NCBI GenBank assembly: GCA_012959845.1
Contig: DUCL01000066.1
Span: 7,609 to 26,730, forward strand
Length of the DNA: 19,122 nt
Origin: Candidatus Poseidoniales archaeon
GTDB lineage: Archaea; Thermoplasmatota; Poseidoniia; Poseidoniales; Poseidoniaceae
Reading direction: 5' to 3'
The first letter of the stretch is position 1. Each line of letters begins with the position of its first letter. The notes below the pieces were generated by a model. The model worked only from the letters and a program-made list of their open reading frames with translations. It was not told the DNA's origin and did not search any database. Shown here in pieces: positions 1 through 7,662 of this stretch. A program made the position numbers and the translations under genes.

Positions 1-991
1 GGTGATACAACAAAGTTTGCTTACGAGTAGAATCCATCAAATCTTTCCCTCTAATGATATGGGTTACCCCTTGGAGATAATCTTCAACGGCAGATTGGAA
101 ATCAAGCAGTGGCCAAACCCTGTATTTACTTCCAATTCCTTCTCTTGGATGGGGATTTTTCACAGTATCTTGAATTCTTAATGCAGGCCAGTCTCTAAGC
201 GCAGGATTCTTCAATTCCATATCAGTTTTCACTCTAACTACAGCATCACCTGGAACGAAGGTACCATCATTCATCTTCTCCCACAATTCAATATTTATTT
301 GAACAGAATTATCGCGACAAGGGCACTGTGTTTTTGATTCTCTAAATTTCTTAAAATCTTCACCAGAGCATCGACATACATAGCCAAAACCTTCGTTTAA
401 CATCTGCACTGCATGTTCATAATAATGCGCCATTCTATCACTAGCGATGATAATTCTATGCGGCTTAAAACCAATTAACCACTCTGCTTCTTGCTGAATT
501 TGCTCATATGCCGATGGCAGAGGAGGTTTGACAGTAGTATCGGTATCATCGAACCTTAGAATAATCTCTCCATCCCATTCTTTTGCATATGTGGAGTTGA
601 TTACCAATCCTCTAGCATGGCCAAACGACAATGGGCCATTTGGATTGGGTGCAAAGCGCAATACAACTTCACCCTTGACCGCATTAGCAAGTTCAGGTAA
701 ACCAGTTCTTCTTTCCTTCTTTTCGCGCTTCAATAGAAGATGCGGCGCTTCATTTTGTAGAATTTCAATCAACGCATTCACGCTTTGTGAAGCCGCAATT
801 GAATTTGCCTCATTAACCGCTTGAATAATCAGGGGACTTACAACACTACCATGCTGTCTTAATTCAGTCATTGTCGCCATTACTCTTCCAATGACTGAAC
901 CTGGAACGGCTTTTCCTTCGTACTCAATAGCGTTCTGAATCGCTAAGTGGCGTATTGCCGCTAAAGTGTCCTCATCGGGTGTCCAACTCAT
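1..991 (-). CDS. gltX: Glutamyl-tRNA synthetase, archaeal type (3' end beyond window)
   Basis: Charges tRNA-Glu (and in many archaea also tRNA-Gln) with glutamate in the cytoplasm. I translated the minus strand by hand: 330 residues are visible and the gene leaves the window at base 1, so the KMSKS loop and anticodon-binding domain are missing. The first ~105 residues match the archaeal N-terminal extension (GKAVPGSVIGRVMA at 27-40). The class I core starts at RFAPNPNGPLSFGHARG (112-128), where the HIGH motif reads SFGH. RFDDTDTTVKPP follows at 146-157. A Cys pair of pairs (C206, C208, C223, C225) looks like the zinc-binding insertion of GluRS. GSKYRVWPLLDFQSAVEDYL and HIIRGKDLMDS are typical of the catalytic core. 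An in-frame ATG at 1024 would add 11 residues (MNGWPLAVLRR). I prefer 991 because it matches the usual family N-terminus, but 1024 fits the promoter position. Confidence 0.95.
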   Translation of the reverse strand, partial: MSWTPDEDTLAAIRHLAIQNAIEYEGKAVPGSVIGRVMATMTELRQHGSVVSPLIIQAVNEANSIAASQSVNALIEILQNEAPHLLLKREKKERRTGLPELANAVKGEVVLRFAPNPNGPLSFGHARGLVINSTYAKEWDGEIILRFDDTDTTVKPPLPSAYEQIQQEAEWLIGFKPHRIIIASDRMAHYYEHAVQMLNEGFGYVCRCSGEDFKKFRESKTQCPCRDNSVQINIELWEKMNDGTFVPGDAVVRVKTDMELKNPALRDWPALRIQDTVKNPHPREGIGSKYRVWPLLDFQSAVEDYLQGVTHIIRGKDLMDSTRKQTLLYH

Positions 992-1050
992 ACGCCTCAA
1001 CACTGCCAGTGGCCAACCATTCATCAATTAAGTGGCTTCAAATTTTCTAG

Positions 1051-1062
1051 GTTTAATTATTA
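1051..1062. promoter_or_regulatory. Shared AT-rich TATA-like element between gltX and ppsA
   Basis: The gap between the divergent genes holds one clear AT-rich block, GTTTAATTATTA. On the plus strand it lies about 26-30 bases before an ATG at 1087. On the minus strand it lies about 26-30 bases before the ATG at 1024. These are the distances expected of an archaeal TATA box ahead of leaderless or nearly leaderless messages. One block could therefore serve both directions, or two overlapping boxes could. No strong BRE or Shine-Dalgarno is seen. The call rests on position and composition only. Confidence 0.4.
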
Positions 1063-1131
1063 CACTACCCTAGTATTATCAACCGTATGCAATTACAACT
1101 GATTGCTGATAGCAAGCAATGGGTGTATGTC

Positions 1132-3780
1132 ATGAGCAATATTGAACTGATAAAATGGTTTTCAGAAGTCGGAAAAGATGATACTGCGACGGTAGGAGGT
1201 AAAGGAGCGTCCCTCGGAGAAATGCATGGAAACCTTTCTTCGAAGGGGATACGCATCCCTAACGGGTTCAATGTCACTACTGATGCGTATTCAATTTTCG
1301 TTAACTGTGAAGTTCCTAAGTCAACATGGGAAAATGTTGCCGAGCCAGAGGGAACAGAAGAGATTAGAAGTGCAGCATTATCATGCAATACCCTTTCTTC
1401 TGCATTGGCGGCAGTTCTGAAAGATGCAGATACAAGTGACCACTTGGATTTACATGGTAGAGCCCAATTGGCTAGAGCAATAGTTCGACAAACCCCAGTG
1501 CCTGAGATAATTAGGCAAGCGATAATAGAATCCTATTCCACACTATGTGATGAATATGGCCAAGGAACAGATGTTGCAGTTCGTTCATCAGCGACTACCG
1601 AAGATTCTGTTGATGCATCATTCGCCGGTCAATACGAATCATTTCTCAATGTTAGCGGAGAACGGGCAGTTATTCGCCAATGGAGGCAATGTGTTGCTAG
1701 TTTATTCACAGAAAGAGCAATCGGCTATCAATTAGAGAAGGGAATGGATCCCCTTGAATCATCACTATCAGTTGTGGTAATGAAAATGGTAAGATCTGAT
1801 TTGGCTTGTTCTGGAGTAATGTTCACAATAGACCCAGACTCTGGGCACAAAGGAGTCATTCACATTGCAGCAGCCTATGGATTAGGAGAATTGGTAGTAC
1901 AAGGTTCAGTGACTCCGGACACATTTACAGTTTGGAAAGAAGGATTAAGAAAAGACAAATTTGCAATCGTACACAGAGTTCTAGGGTCAAAGGATAGGAG
2001 AATGGTATATGCTCATGATGGTGTTAACGATGTAGAAGTTAGTCAAGTATCACTGCAAGAGCGTAGGCAGTGGGCACTGAATAATATTGAGTGCAGAGAG
2101 TTAGCGCAAATGGCTTTATCGATAGAAGAGCATTATGGTATGCCAATGGATATTGAATGGGCAAAGGATGGAAAAAGCGGCCAACTTTTCATCGTTCAGG
2201 CAAGGCCAGAGACTGTATTTGCTCGCAGTGATGAAGCAACATTGAAAATATATTCAATGAACGATAAACTGATTGCGAAATTGAAAGAAACAGATCAAGT
2301 ATTGGCGACAGGTCATGCAGTTGGCAATAGAATCGCTAGCGGTGGAGTTAGAACTTATCGTTCATATGGCGAAGTTTTAGAAAAGAAGAGGGCTATGCAA
2401 AAGAAAATTTCTGAAGGAGTTCTTCTTGAGGAGATACAATATGAAAATAGAGTGTTTGAAGAAGGCGATGTACTTGTTACTGAAATGACTACCCCTGATT
2501 GGGAACCATTGATGAAACAAGCCTCATTAATTATCACTAGAAAAGGAGGGCGCACCTCTCATGCAGCAATAATTGCAAGAGAATTCGGCATACCCGCTAT
2601 CGTCGGTTGTACCGGAGCAATGAATCTTGACAACCATTGTATAGTCACAGGTTCATGCTCAGAAGGAGATACAGGATATGTGTATGCGGGCGAACACCCT
2701 TTTGATATCAACGTGATTTCGGTCAAGAGTGATACTAAATTGAAAACAAAAATCAAACTGAATGTTGGATTCCCTACCAAATCACTAGTCGACTCACAGT
2801 TACCTGTCGATGGCGTAGGATTGGCAAGAATTGAATTCGTATTATCATCCGAAGTATGCATTCATCCGTTGGCCTTTGTCCACTATGATGCTCTAGTTGA
2901 ATATCTTGAAAATGGAACCATCTCTGCAGGCCTAGAGCCATATGCTGAAGCATTATCCGCAGATGAAGACAATTCAATCGTTCGTGCCGCAGTGGAAGTA
3001 ATTGCACGAAGAGCATGGGCATATGAAGACAAGAGAGGTTTATTCATTGACAAATTGCGCGAAGGCGTTGGTTTGATTTGCGCAGCCTTCCATCCAAGGC
3101 CTGTATTAGTTCGCCTATCAGATTTCAAATCAAATGAATATCGAGAATTACTAGGTGGTAAGATATTTGAGCCCAAAGAAGAGAATCCTATGATTGCTTG
3201 GCGTGGAGCATCAAGGTATCTAGACCCTAAATTCAAACCGGCTTTCAAAATGGAATTGGAGGCGATGTCTTCTGTTTTGAATGATTTTGGATTAGATAAT
3301 CTTCAACTGATGGTTCCGTTTTGTCGAAGCCCACAAGAAGGCGAGGCTGTCAAAGATTTTCTTGCAGAAAATAATGTTGGTCCAAATGACGGCGTTCCGC
3401 TATTCGTGATGGTTGAACTTCCATCCAATGTATTGGATGCTCAAAATTTCATTAGTAGAATGGAACTTCAAGGTGGCTCAATCGGTTCAAATGATTTAGT
3501 GCAAACTGTATATGCAGTTTCAAGAGATGATTTGGAGGGCTATCAACATCCAGTAGATGCACGTTCTCCTGCTGTGAAAACAATGATTCGTCAGGCGATA
3601 AAGGAATTCACCGATGCAGGAATTGAAATCGGAATCTGTGGCCAGGCACCTTCAGATTATCCAGAAGAGTTCCCTGAATTTTTAATCGATTGCGGAATTA
3701 CCTCTATCTCAGTAACTCCTGATACAGCAATGGCTGTCAGAATAAGCATTGAAAAGGCAGAAAAGAAATTACTAAAGTAA
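1132..3780 (+). CDS. ppsA: Phosphoenolpyruvate synthase (pyruvate, water dikinase)
   Basis: Converts pyruvate, ATP and water to PEP, AMP and phosphate, the entry step to gluconeogenesis. Numbering is from ATG 1132 (882 residues). The ATP-grasp nucleotide domain begins with VGGKGASLGEM (21-31) and contains AVRSSATTEDS. The swivelling phosphohistidine domain has GGRTSHAAIIAREFGIPA with catalytic His477. The PEP/pyruvate barrel has DGVGLARIEF, LVRLSDFKSNEYRELLGG (659-676), GSND (785-788) and the catalytic Cys836 in GICGQAPSDYPEEF. All key residues are present. It is longer than the E. coli enzyme (792 residues), mainly through an extra ~28 residues between HPLAF and DKLREG and a longer linker before the His domain. 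An upstream in-frame ATG at 1087 adds 15 residues and suits a leaderless message from the TATA-like element; 1132 gives the usual family start. It ends base-to-base against rnhB. Confidence 0.96.
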   Translation: MSNIELIKWFSEVGKDDTATVGGKGASLGEMHGNLSSKGIRIPNGFNVTTDAYSIFVNCEVPKSTWENVAEPEGTEEIRSAALSCNTLSSALAAVLKDADTSDHLDLHGRAQLARAIVRQTPVPEIIRQAIIESYSTLCDEYGQGTDVAVRSSATTEDSVDASFAGQYESFLNVSGERAVIRQWRQCVASLFTERAIGYQLEKGMDPLESSLSVVVMKMVRSDLACSGVMFTIDPDSGHKGVIHIAAAYGLGELVVQGSVTPDTFTVWKEGLRKDKFAIVHRVLGSKDRRMVYAHDGVNDVEVSQVSLQERRQWALNNIECRELAQMALSIEEHYGMPMDIEWAKDGKSGQLFIVQARPETVFARSDEATLKIYSMNDKLIAKLKETDQVLATGHAVGNRIASGGVRTYRSYGEVLEKKRAMQKKISEGVLLEEIQYENRVFEEGDVLVTEMTTPDWEPLMKQASLIITRKGGRTSHAAIIAREFGIPAIVGCTGAMNLDNHCIVTGSCSEGDTGYVYAGEHPFDINVISVKSDTKLKTKIKLNVGFPTKSLVDSQLPVDGVGLARIEFVLSSEVCIHPLAFVHYDALVEYLENGTISAGLEPYAEALSADEDNSIVRAAVEVIARRAWAYEDKRGLFIDKLREGVGLICAAFHPRPVLVRLSDFKSNEYRELLGGKIFEPKEENPMIAWRGASRYLDPKFKPAFKMELEAMSSVLNDFGLDNLQLMVPFCRSPQEGEAVKDFLAENNVGPNDGVPLFVMVELPSNVLDAQNFISRMELQGGSIGSNDLVQTVYAVSRDDLEGYQHPVDARSPAVKTMIRQAIKEFTDAGIEIGICGQAPSDYPEEFPEFLIDCGITSISVTPDTAMAVRISIEKAEKKLLK

Positions 3781-4503
3781 TCAAAATAGTGTTTTTTGGA
3801 CATTGATTGATTCATTCCTAATAGGTGGCGGAGTTTCGTATTTTTCCATCCACTTATTCTTGATAGTCGCCCACGACCATCTTAACTCACTGTGCGGAAG
3901 CGGAGAGGTCACCAGTTGACCTAATATTTTCTGAGTATTTGGGTCGCTTGGATAGCCTGAGCCAACAGAAAATCCGACTTGTTGCGATATTTCTTCTATC
4001 ATTTCATCGCGAGTGACCTTGGCAAAAATACTGGACATCCCAACTACAGGGTCGATAGAATCTGCTTTGTGAATACTATCCATCTCGCTTTGTTGCCATG
4101 GCCAATTTCTAATTCTTGCAATGATTCTATCGGTAAATCTTTGAGGATTAACATCACATGCATCAGCTAAAATGGAAACATTTTCTGATAGTTGTTGAGA
4201 CAATGAATTTAGGCACTCAGCAAATAAATCAACTTCAAGAATATTGAGGCCATCTTTTGATAAAGCAGCATCTATTCTTTGGGGGCTGCAAATATTGACC
4301 ACATATTTCCATTCTCTTGAATCCATTTGTTGCTTATACCAATCGACCAATTCTCGTCGTTTTTTAATGCTCAAATCCTTTGAATCCTTTACACCCGCTT
4401 CTACTAGTAGCGCAACATCGTTGATGGGGACAGCGCATAGCCCGACTACCAAAGGTCCGAGGCAAGGTCCCCTCCCAGCCTCATCTAGACCTACTCGCCA
4501 CAT
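3781..4503 (-). CDS. rnhB: Ribonuclease HII
   Basis: Cleaves the RNA strand of RNA/DNA hybrids and starts removal of misincorporated ribonucleotides. Numbering is from ATG 4503 (240 residues). VGLDEAGRGPCLGPLVVG carries the first two metal ligands, Asp7 and Glu8. ILADACDVN supplies Asp114, and HKADSIDPVVGMSSIFAKVTRDE supplies Asp148, completing the D-E-D-D set. GSGYPSDP near residue 182 is also typical. Three starts are possible: GTG 4512, ATG 4509 and ATG 4503. I chose 4503 because MWRVGLDEAGRGP is the usual family start and a GAGTGAT Shine-Dalgarno-like stretch lies 4 bases upstream. The GTG at 4512 directly abuts the stop of the upstream membrane-protein gene, so the two are probably co-transcribed. 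The C-terminal ~20 residues after ATIKNKWMEKY are not conserved in my recollection. Confidence 0.95.
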   Translation of the reverse strand: MWRVGLDEAGRGPCLGPLVVGLCAVPINDVALLVEAGVKDSKDLSIKKRRELVDWYKQQMDSREWKYVVNICSPQRIDAALSKDGLNILEVDLFAECLNSLSQQLSENVSILADACDVNPQRFTDRIIARIRNWPWQQSEMDSIHKADSIDPVVGMSSIFAKVTRDEMIEEISQQVGFSVGSGYPSDPNTQKILGQLVTSPLPHSELRWSWATIKNKWMEKYETPPPIRNESINVQKTLF

Positions 4504-4512
4504 CTTCATCAC

Positions 4513-6996
4513 TCAGATATCTAGATCATCCAAATCAACCATAGTTGGAACGGTATCGGGTAGCGGTACTTCAGCAACAGTATCAGAAGTTGGTTCCTCT
4601 CCTAGCATTTGTTGAGGGTCATGCCTAGTGGTCATTTCAGTTTCATTAGGCTTTGGCTCTAATGATTCATTACCAGAATGAGGGGTGGCAATTCCCTGTT
4701 GTTGAATGACGCCAAGTACAGCATCAGCCCCCAATTTTGCTCTTGAAGTATCATGGGTTTCCAGAACGGTTGTAGCGGCGTCTCTTAGAGTTGGCTCCAT
4801 AGGCTCAGTTGCCGGTTGACTAACACCCGCCCGTGAAGAAAATGCCTGTTCAAAATGTTCTTTTTGAACGTGTAATGAAGATGCAACTTCAGGCTGCTGA
4901 GTTGGTTGAGAAAATCGCTCCAACCAATCACTCGCTTGTTCTGGTTCCTTATTTTTCTGTACAAATAGTTCATCTCTAACCGCTTGTTCAGCCTTGCGAG
5001 AAATGCGATCTGTATTGGCTTTGAGAAGAATCATACTTGCAATAAATATGCCCATTATTACAAATGACCACGCTTTGAGCACCTCCCAAGTCGTTGACAT
5101 TATCGCCGCAAAATCAATCAGCGGTTCAGCTTCTGCTATTACTGGTTGCCAAGGTGTTCCAAGATAGTCCGAATGAGATGTATGGAGAAATTCTATTTCT
5201 GGAGAAAACTTTGAGCGAACAGTAGTATTGACCCAAATTGTTCCATTAGCTTGCTGATCTGAAGGGATTTCAATCCATGCTCTCAATGTAAAATTTGCTC
5301 CAACAGGGATGTCATTAATCTCAAATGACCTAGGATTTTCCACTCCCTCTTCAACAATCGCAGCGAATGGTGGAATAAACGCCATTTCAGTTGAATGTGA
5401 AGATTGTAATTGAATGATTAGTCCATCAATTGCATTGCCATTATTTCTCAATGTCATCGCAAGTGAAAGCCTACCTTTGGAATCAATTTCTTCAGTAACA
5501 TTTTCGAAGGACCAATTGATAACAGGAGCAATCTTCACTGGAATCTTGATAATTTCTATTTGTTCACCGTTGAGAAAATTTACTGCGATCTGAACATCAT
5601 CATTATCAAATGCTACCGAATCATTTTTTGCAGTGATAACAATGTCCGAAAAAGTGTTGTCAAATCCATTAACAATTTCAATACCAGTAGTTGGAACGCT
5701 CACATTGACAAATTCTGGCACACTCAATAATTCAAGTGAGTAATAATCTATCGCATTGCCCAAATTGGTGACAGTAACCGCTGAAGAGCATGATTGGAGA
5801 GGTAACAAATATTGGCATCCACTAGTGCTAAGTGATACTTCGCCCGCTCTTTCCCAAAGGATTGTTGCAGCGACATCAATTGAATATGTGCGCTCGTATG
5901 CACCAAGTGCAAAAACAAAGAAACGGACATTTATCGAGCCACTATTTTGCAGTGGTGATTGAAAACCAATATCTATTGTTCTTGATTCGTTAGGGGCTAG
6001 GTACTGGTCTTCTAATCCATTGAATAATGCAACTGTCCACCCGTCACTTTCAAAGCGGTCTGATTTGGTGAATCCACTCAAAGTATCACCGTTTTCATCA
6101 ATTGCCTGCATTGCAAGATTCATTCGACTATCTACATTACCAGTATTTCGCAAGGTAATCTCTAGTCTCCCATCATCCCCCGGTGCCAATTCCAAATTAG
6201 GCTCTGCGAAATCTATACTGGCATTACGATAAGAATCAAATATCAAATTGAAAGACCATTGACTCAATTCTCTATCAAGTCCAGACACCGCTTTTAGGGT
6301 AAATTGAGGGCCACTACCTTGTAGTGGAGCGCCATCGATTATTTCTGGGATATCAATCCACACAAAGACGTAGGATAATTGTCCAGGAACTAAAGTTTCA
6401 AAGGCGTTATTACCAGAGGTTTGATTCATCGTCCAACCCCAATTCATAGACGATGCCGAGTAAATATCATAGGTGATATTATCATCGAGCAGTGCGTTAT
6501 TTGTTATGTTTACAGCGACAGAGGTTCTAGTTCCAGCATCAACAGTAAAACTGGAAACTCCACTTACTCCAAAACTTAGATTACTCTGTGGGGCGATTGT
6601 TACAAGAACTTGTGATAATACAAAACTGCTATCCAAGTCAGTTGTAATATTTATTGTGATAAAGGCGGAACCATATGGTGAATTATTTCCGCTACTGACA
6701 TTGAACTTGAATTGCTGTAAATGATTCTCAACCAATGTATAGTTTAGTGGCAAGCCGGTTACGGTTAAGTCTGAACTAACATTCTCAACATTTGCGGTGA
6801 AAGTTTGAACGCTATCTGCAATATTATGTGTCGTAAAGAACACTTCTGAAAGTTCTCCTCTGTGGACTATTACTTCCGAAGGTGTGTGCAGAGACATCAG
6901 TTCATTACTTTCTCTTGCTTGTGAATCAACCGATGCAATAGCCATTGGAAATAGGCTAGGCAGGATGAAAAGTGCAAGTACTAACCATCTGCGCAT
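4513..6996 (-). CDS. Secreted single-pass membrane protein with Ig-like (NEW3/CARDB-like) repeats
   Basis: I do not recognise a named family; the architecture is clear. The product starts with a signal peptide (MRRWLVLALFILPSLFPMAIAS). About 610 outward-facing residues follow, made of repeated beta-sandwich-like units. Their hallmark phrases include VAVNITNNALLDDNITYDI, LEITLRNTGNVDSRMNLAM, VTVTNLGNAIDYYSLEL and LAMTLRNNGNAIDGLIIQL, the pattern of NEW3/CARDB-type surface repeats. Many N-x-S/T sequons suggest N-glycosylation. One TM helix (AWSFVIMGIFIASMILL, about residues 643-659 from this start) leads to a polar, Gln/Glu/Pro-rich cytosolic tail of about 165 residues ending in an acidic VDLDDLDI. 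An upstream in-frame ATG at 7035 adds 13 residues before the signal peptide. I prefer 6996 because the hydrophobic core then sits at the usual distance. The stop abuts rnhB. A role as envelope or adhesion protein is inference. Confidence 0.85.
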   Translation of the reverse strand: MRRWLVLALFILPSLFPMAIASVDSQARESNELMSLHTPSEVIVHRGELSEVFFTTHNIADSVQTFTANVENVSSDLTVTGLPLNYTLVENHLQQFKFNVSSGNNSPYGSAFITINITTDLDSSFVLSQVLVTIAPQSNLSFGVSGVSSFTVDAGTRTSVAVNITNNALLDDNITYDIYSASSMNWGWTMNQTSGNNAFETLVPGQLSYVFVWIDIPEIIDGAPLQGSGPQFTLKAVSGLDRELSQWSFNLIFDSYRNASIDFAEPNLELAPGDDGRLEITLRNTGNVDSRMNLAMQAIDENGDTLSGFTKSDRFESDGWTVALFNGLEDQYLAPNESRTIDIGFQSPLQNSGSINVRFFVFALGAYERTYSIDVAATILWERAGEVSLSTSGCQYLLPLQSCSSAVTVTNLGNAIDYYSLELLSVPEFVNVSVPTTGIEIVNGFDNTFSDIVITAKNDSVAFDNDDVQIAVNFLNGEQIEIIKIPVKIAPVINWSFENVTEEIDSKGRLSLAMTLRNNGNAIDGLIIQLQSSHSTEMAFIPPFAAIVEEGVENPRSFEINDIPVGANFTLRAWIEIPSDQQANGTIWVNTTVRSKFSPEIEFLHTSHSDYLGTPWQPVIAEAEPLIDFAAIMSTTWEVLKAWSFVIMGIFIASMILLKANTDRISRKAEQAVRDELFVQKNKEPEQASDWLERFSQPTQQPEVASSLHVQKEHFEQAFSSRAGVSQPATEPMEPTLRDAATTVLETHDTSRAKLGADAVLGVIQQQGIATPHSGNESLEPKPNETEMTTRHDPQQMLGEEPTSDTVAEVPLPDTVPTMVDLDDLDI

Positions 6997-7040
6997 AACA
7001 CACTGCACGCTGTTCTGTTCTTCAATCAGTCGCATATAGT

Positions 7041-7056
7041 GTGCAATATTAATGAT
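7041..7056 (-). promoter_or_regulatory. Possible TATA-like element for the surface-protein gene
   Basis: On the minus strand the stretch CATTAATATTGCACAC lies about 45-60 bases before the preferred ATG at 6996. It would give a leader of roughly 25-30 bases. It lies too close to the ATG at 7035 to act as its promoter, which indirectly supports the 6996 start. The rest of the 7036-7124 gap is AT-rich near 7052-7085 and probably also holds the promoter of the divergent small gene, but I cannot place it. Confidence 0.25.
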
Positions 7057-7124
7057 GTTTTTGAAATTATGTTTCTAGAATGAATGTTGGCAGGGTTCTT
7101 CAATGAAGTGGTTTTGGGCGAACC

Positions 7125-7646
7125 ATGCCACCAATTTGGCCATTTGGCAAAAAGAAGGAACCGGAGGGACTTGAAGAAGAGCCACCAACTCCAATAATGT
7201 ACAAAAAGGGCGATAGAGATAGTCAGCAGATACTATCGGATAAAACTCATAAAAATTCAAACGATTACAAATCAGCACTTGCGCTATTCGGTGGAGGTGC
7301 GACAGAAGTCACCAAGGCGGAAGACCAATCTTCCAAATACGACGGAGTAGTTTCAGGAGATGGGCAATTATCTTCGAGCACTTCTGCACCTTCACAAACA
7401 ACACAAAATCTTCCGGATATCACGACAAGAAAAGAGGTGCCAAAGAAGGCCCAAACCGCGCCTCCAGTAGTACCTAGCAAGCCCGTGGTGCCATCAAAAC
7501 CTGCACCACCAGCAGTTCCTAAAACTCCTGCATTTACTTGGGTACATCATTCGGATGGCTATCACTACAAGAAAAAGTCTGATGGAAGTTTTGAAGCAAC
7601 TCCGCATGTGAAGAATAATAGTGGCTCTTACATACCGTATAGTTGA
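7125..7646 (+). CDS. Small Pro-rich hypothetical protein
   Basis: Encodes 173 residues that I do not recognise. It has three visible parts. A short hydrophobic/basic start (MPPIWPFGKKKEPEG) is followed by a polar, low-complexity middle. A Pro/Lys/Val linker contains the repeated phrase VVPSKP (twice, then APPAVPKTP). A compact, aromatic, His-rich C-terminal segment (FTWVHHSDGYHYKKKSDGSF, then EATPHVKNNSGSYIPYS) looks like a small folded module on a flexible stalk. There is no TM helix or cleavable signal peptide, so it should be cytosolic or bound through its N-terminal patch. It diverges from the surface-protein gene and converges with pheT, 16 bases apart. No Shine-Dalgarno is visible before ATG 7125. 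A real gene is likely because the frame is open and codon use resembles the neighbours. Function unknown. Confidence 0.7.
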   Translation: MPPIWPFGKKKEPEGLEEEPPTPIMYKKGDRDSQQILSDKTHKNSNDYKSALALFGGGATEVTKAEDQSSKYDGVVSGDGQLSSSTSAPSQTTQNLPDITTRKEVPKKAQTAPPVVPSKPVVPSKPAPPAVPKTPAFTWVHHSDGYHYKKKSDGSFEATPHVKNNSGSYIPYS

Positions 7647-7662
7647 ATAGAAAATAGACTGA

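Noticed and set aside
2883..3248. A 121-codon minus-strand frame inside ppsA
   Set aside because: It overlaps the conserved PEP-binding barrel of ppsA, has no motif and no start signal, and is explained as a shadow frame.
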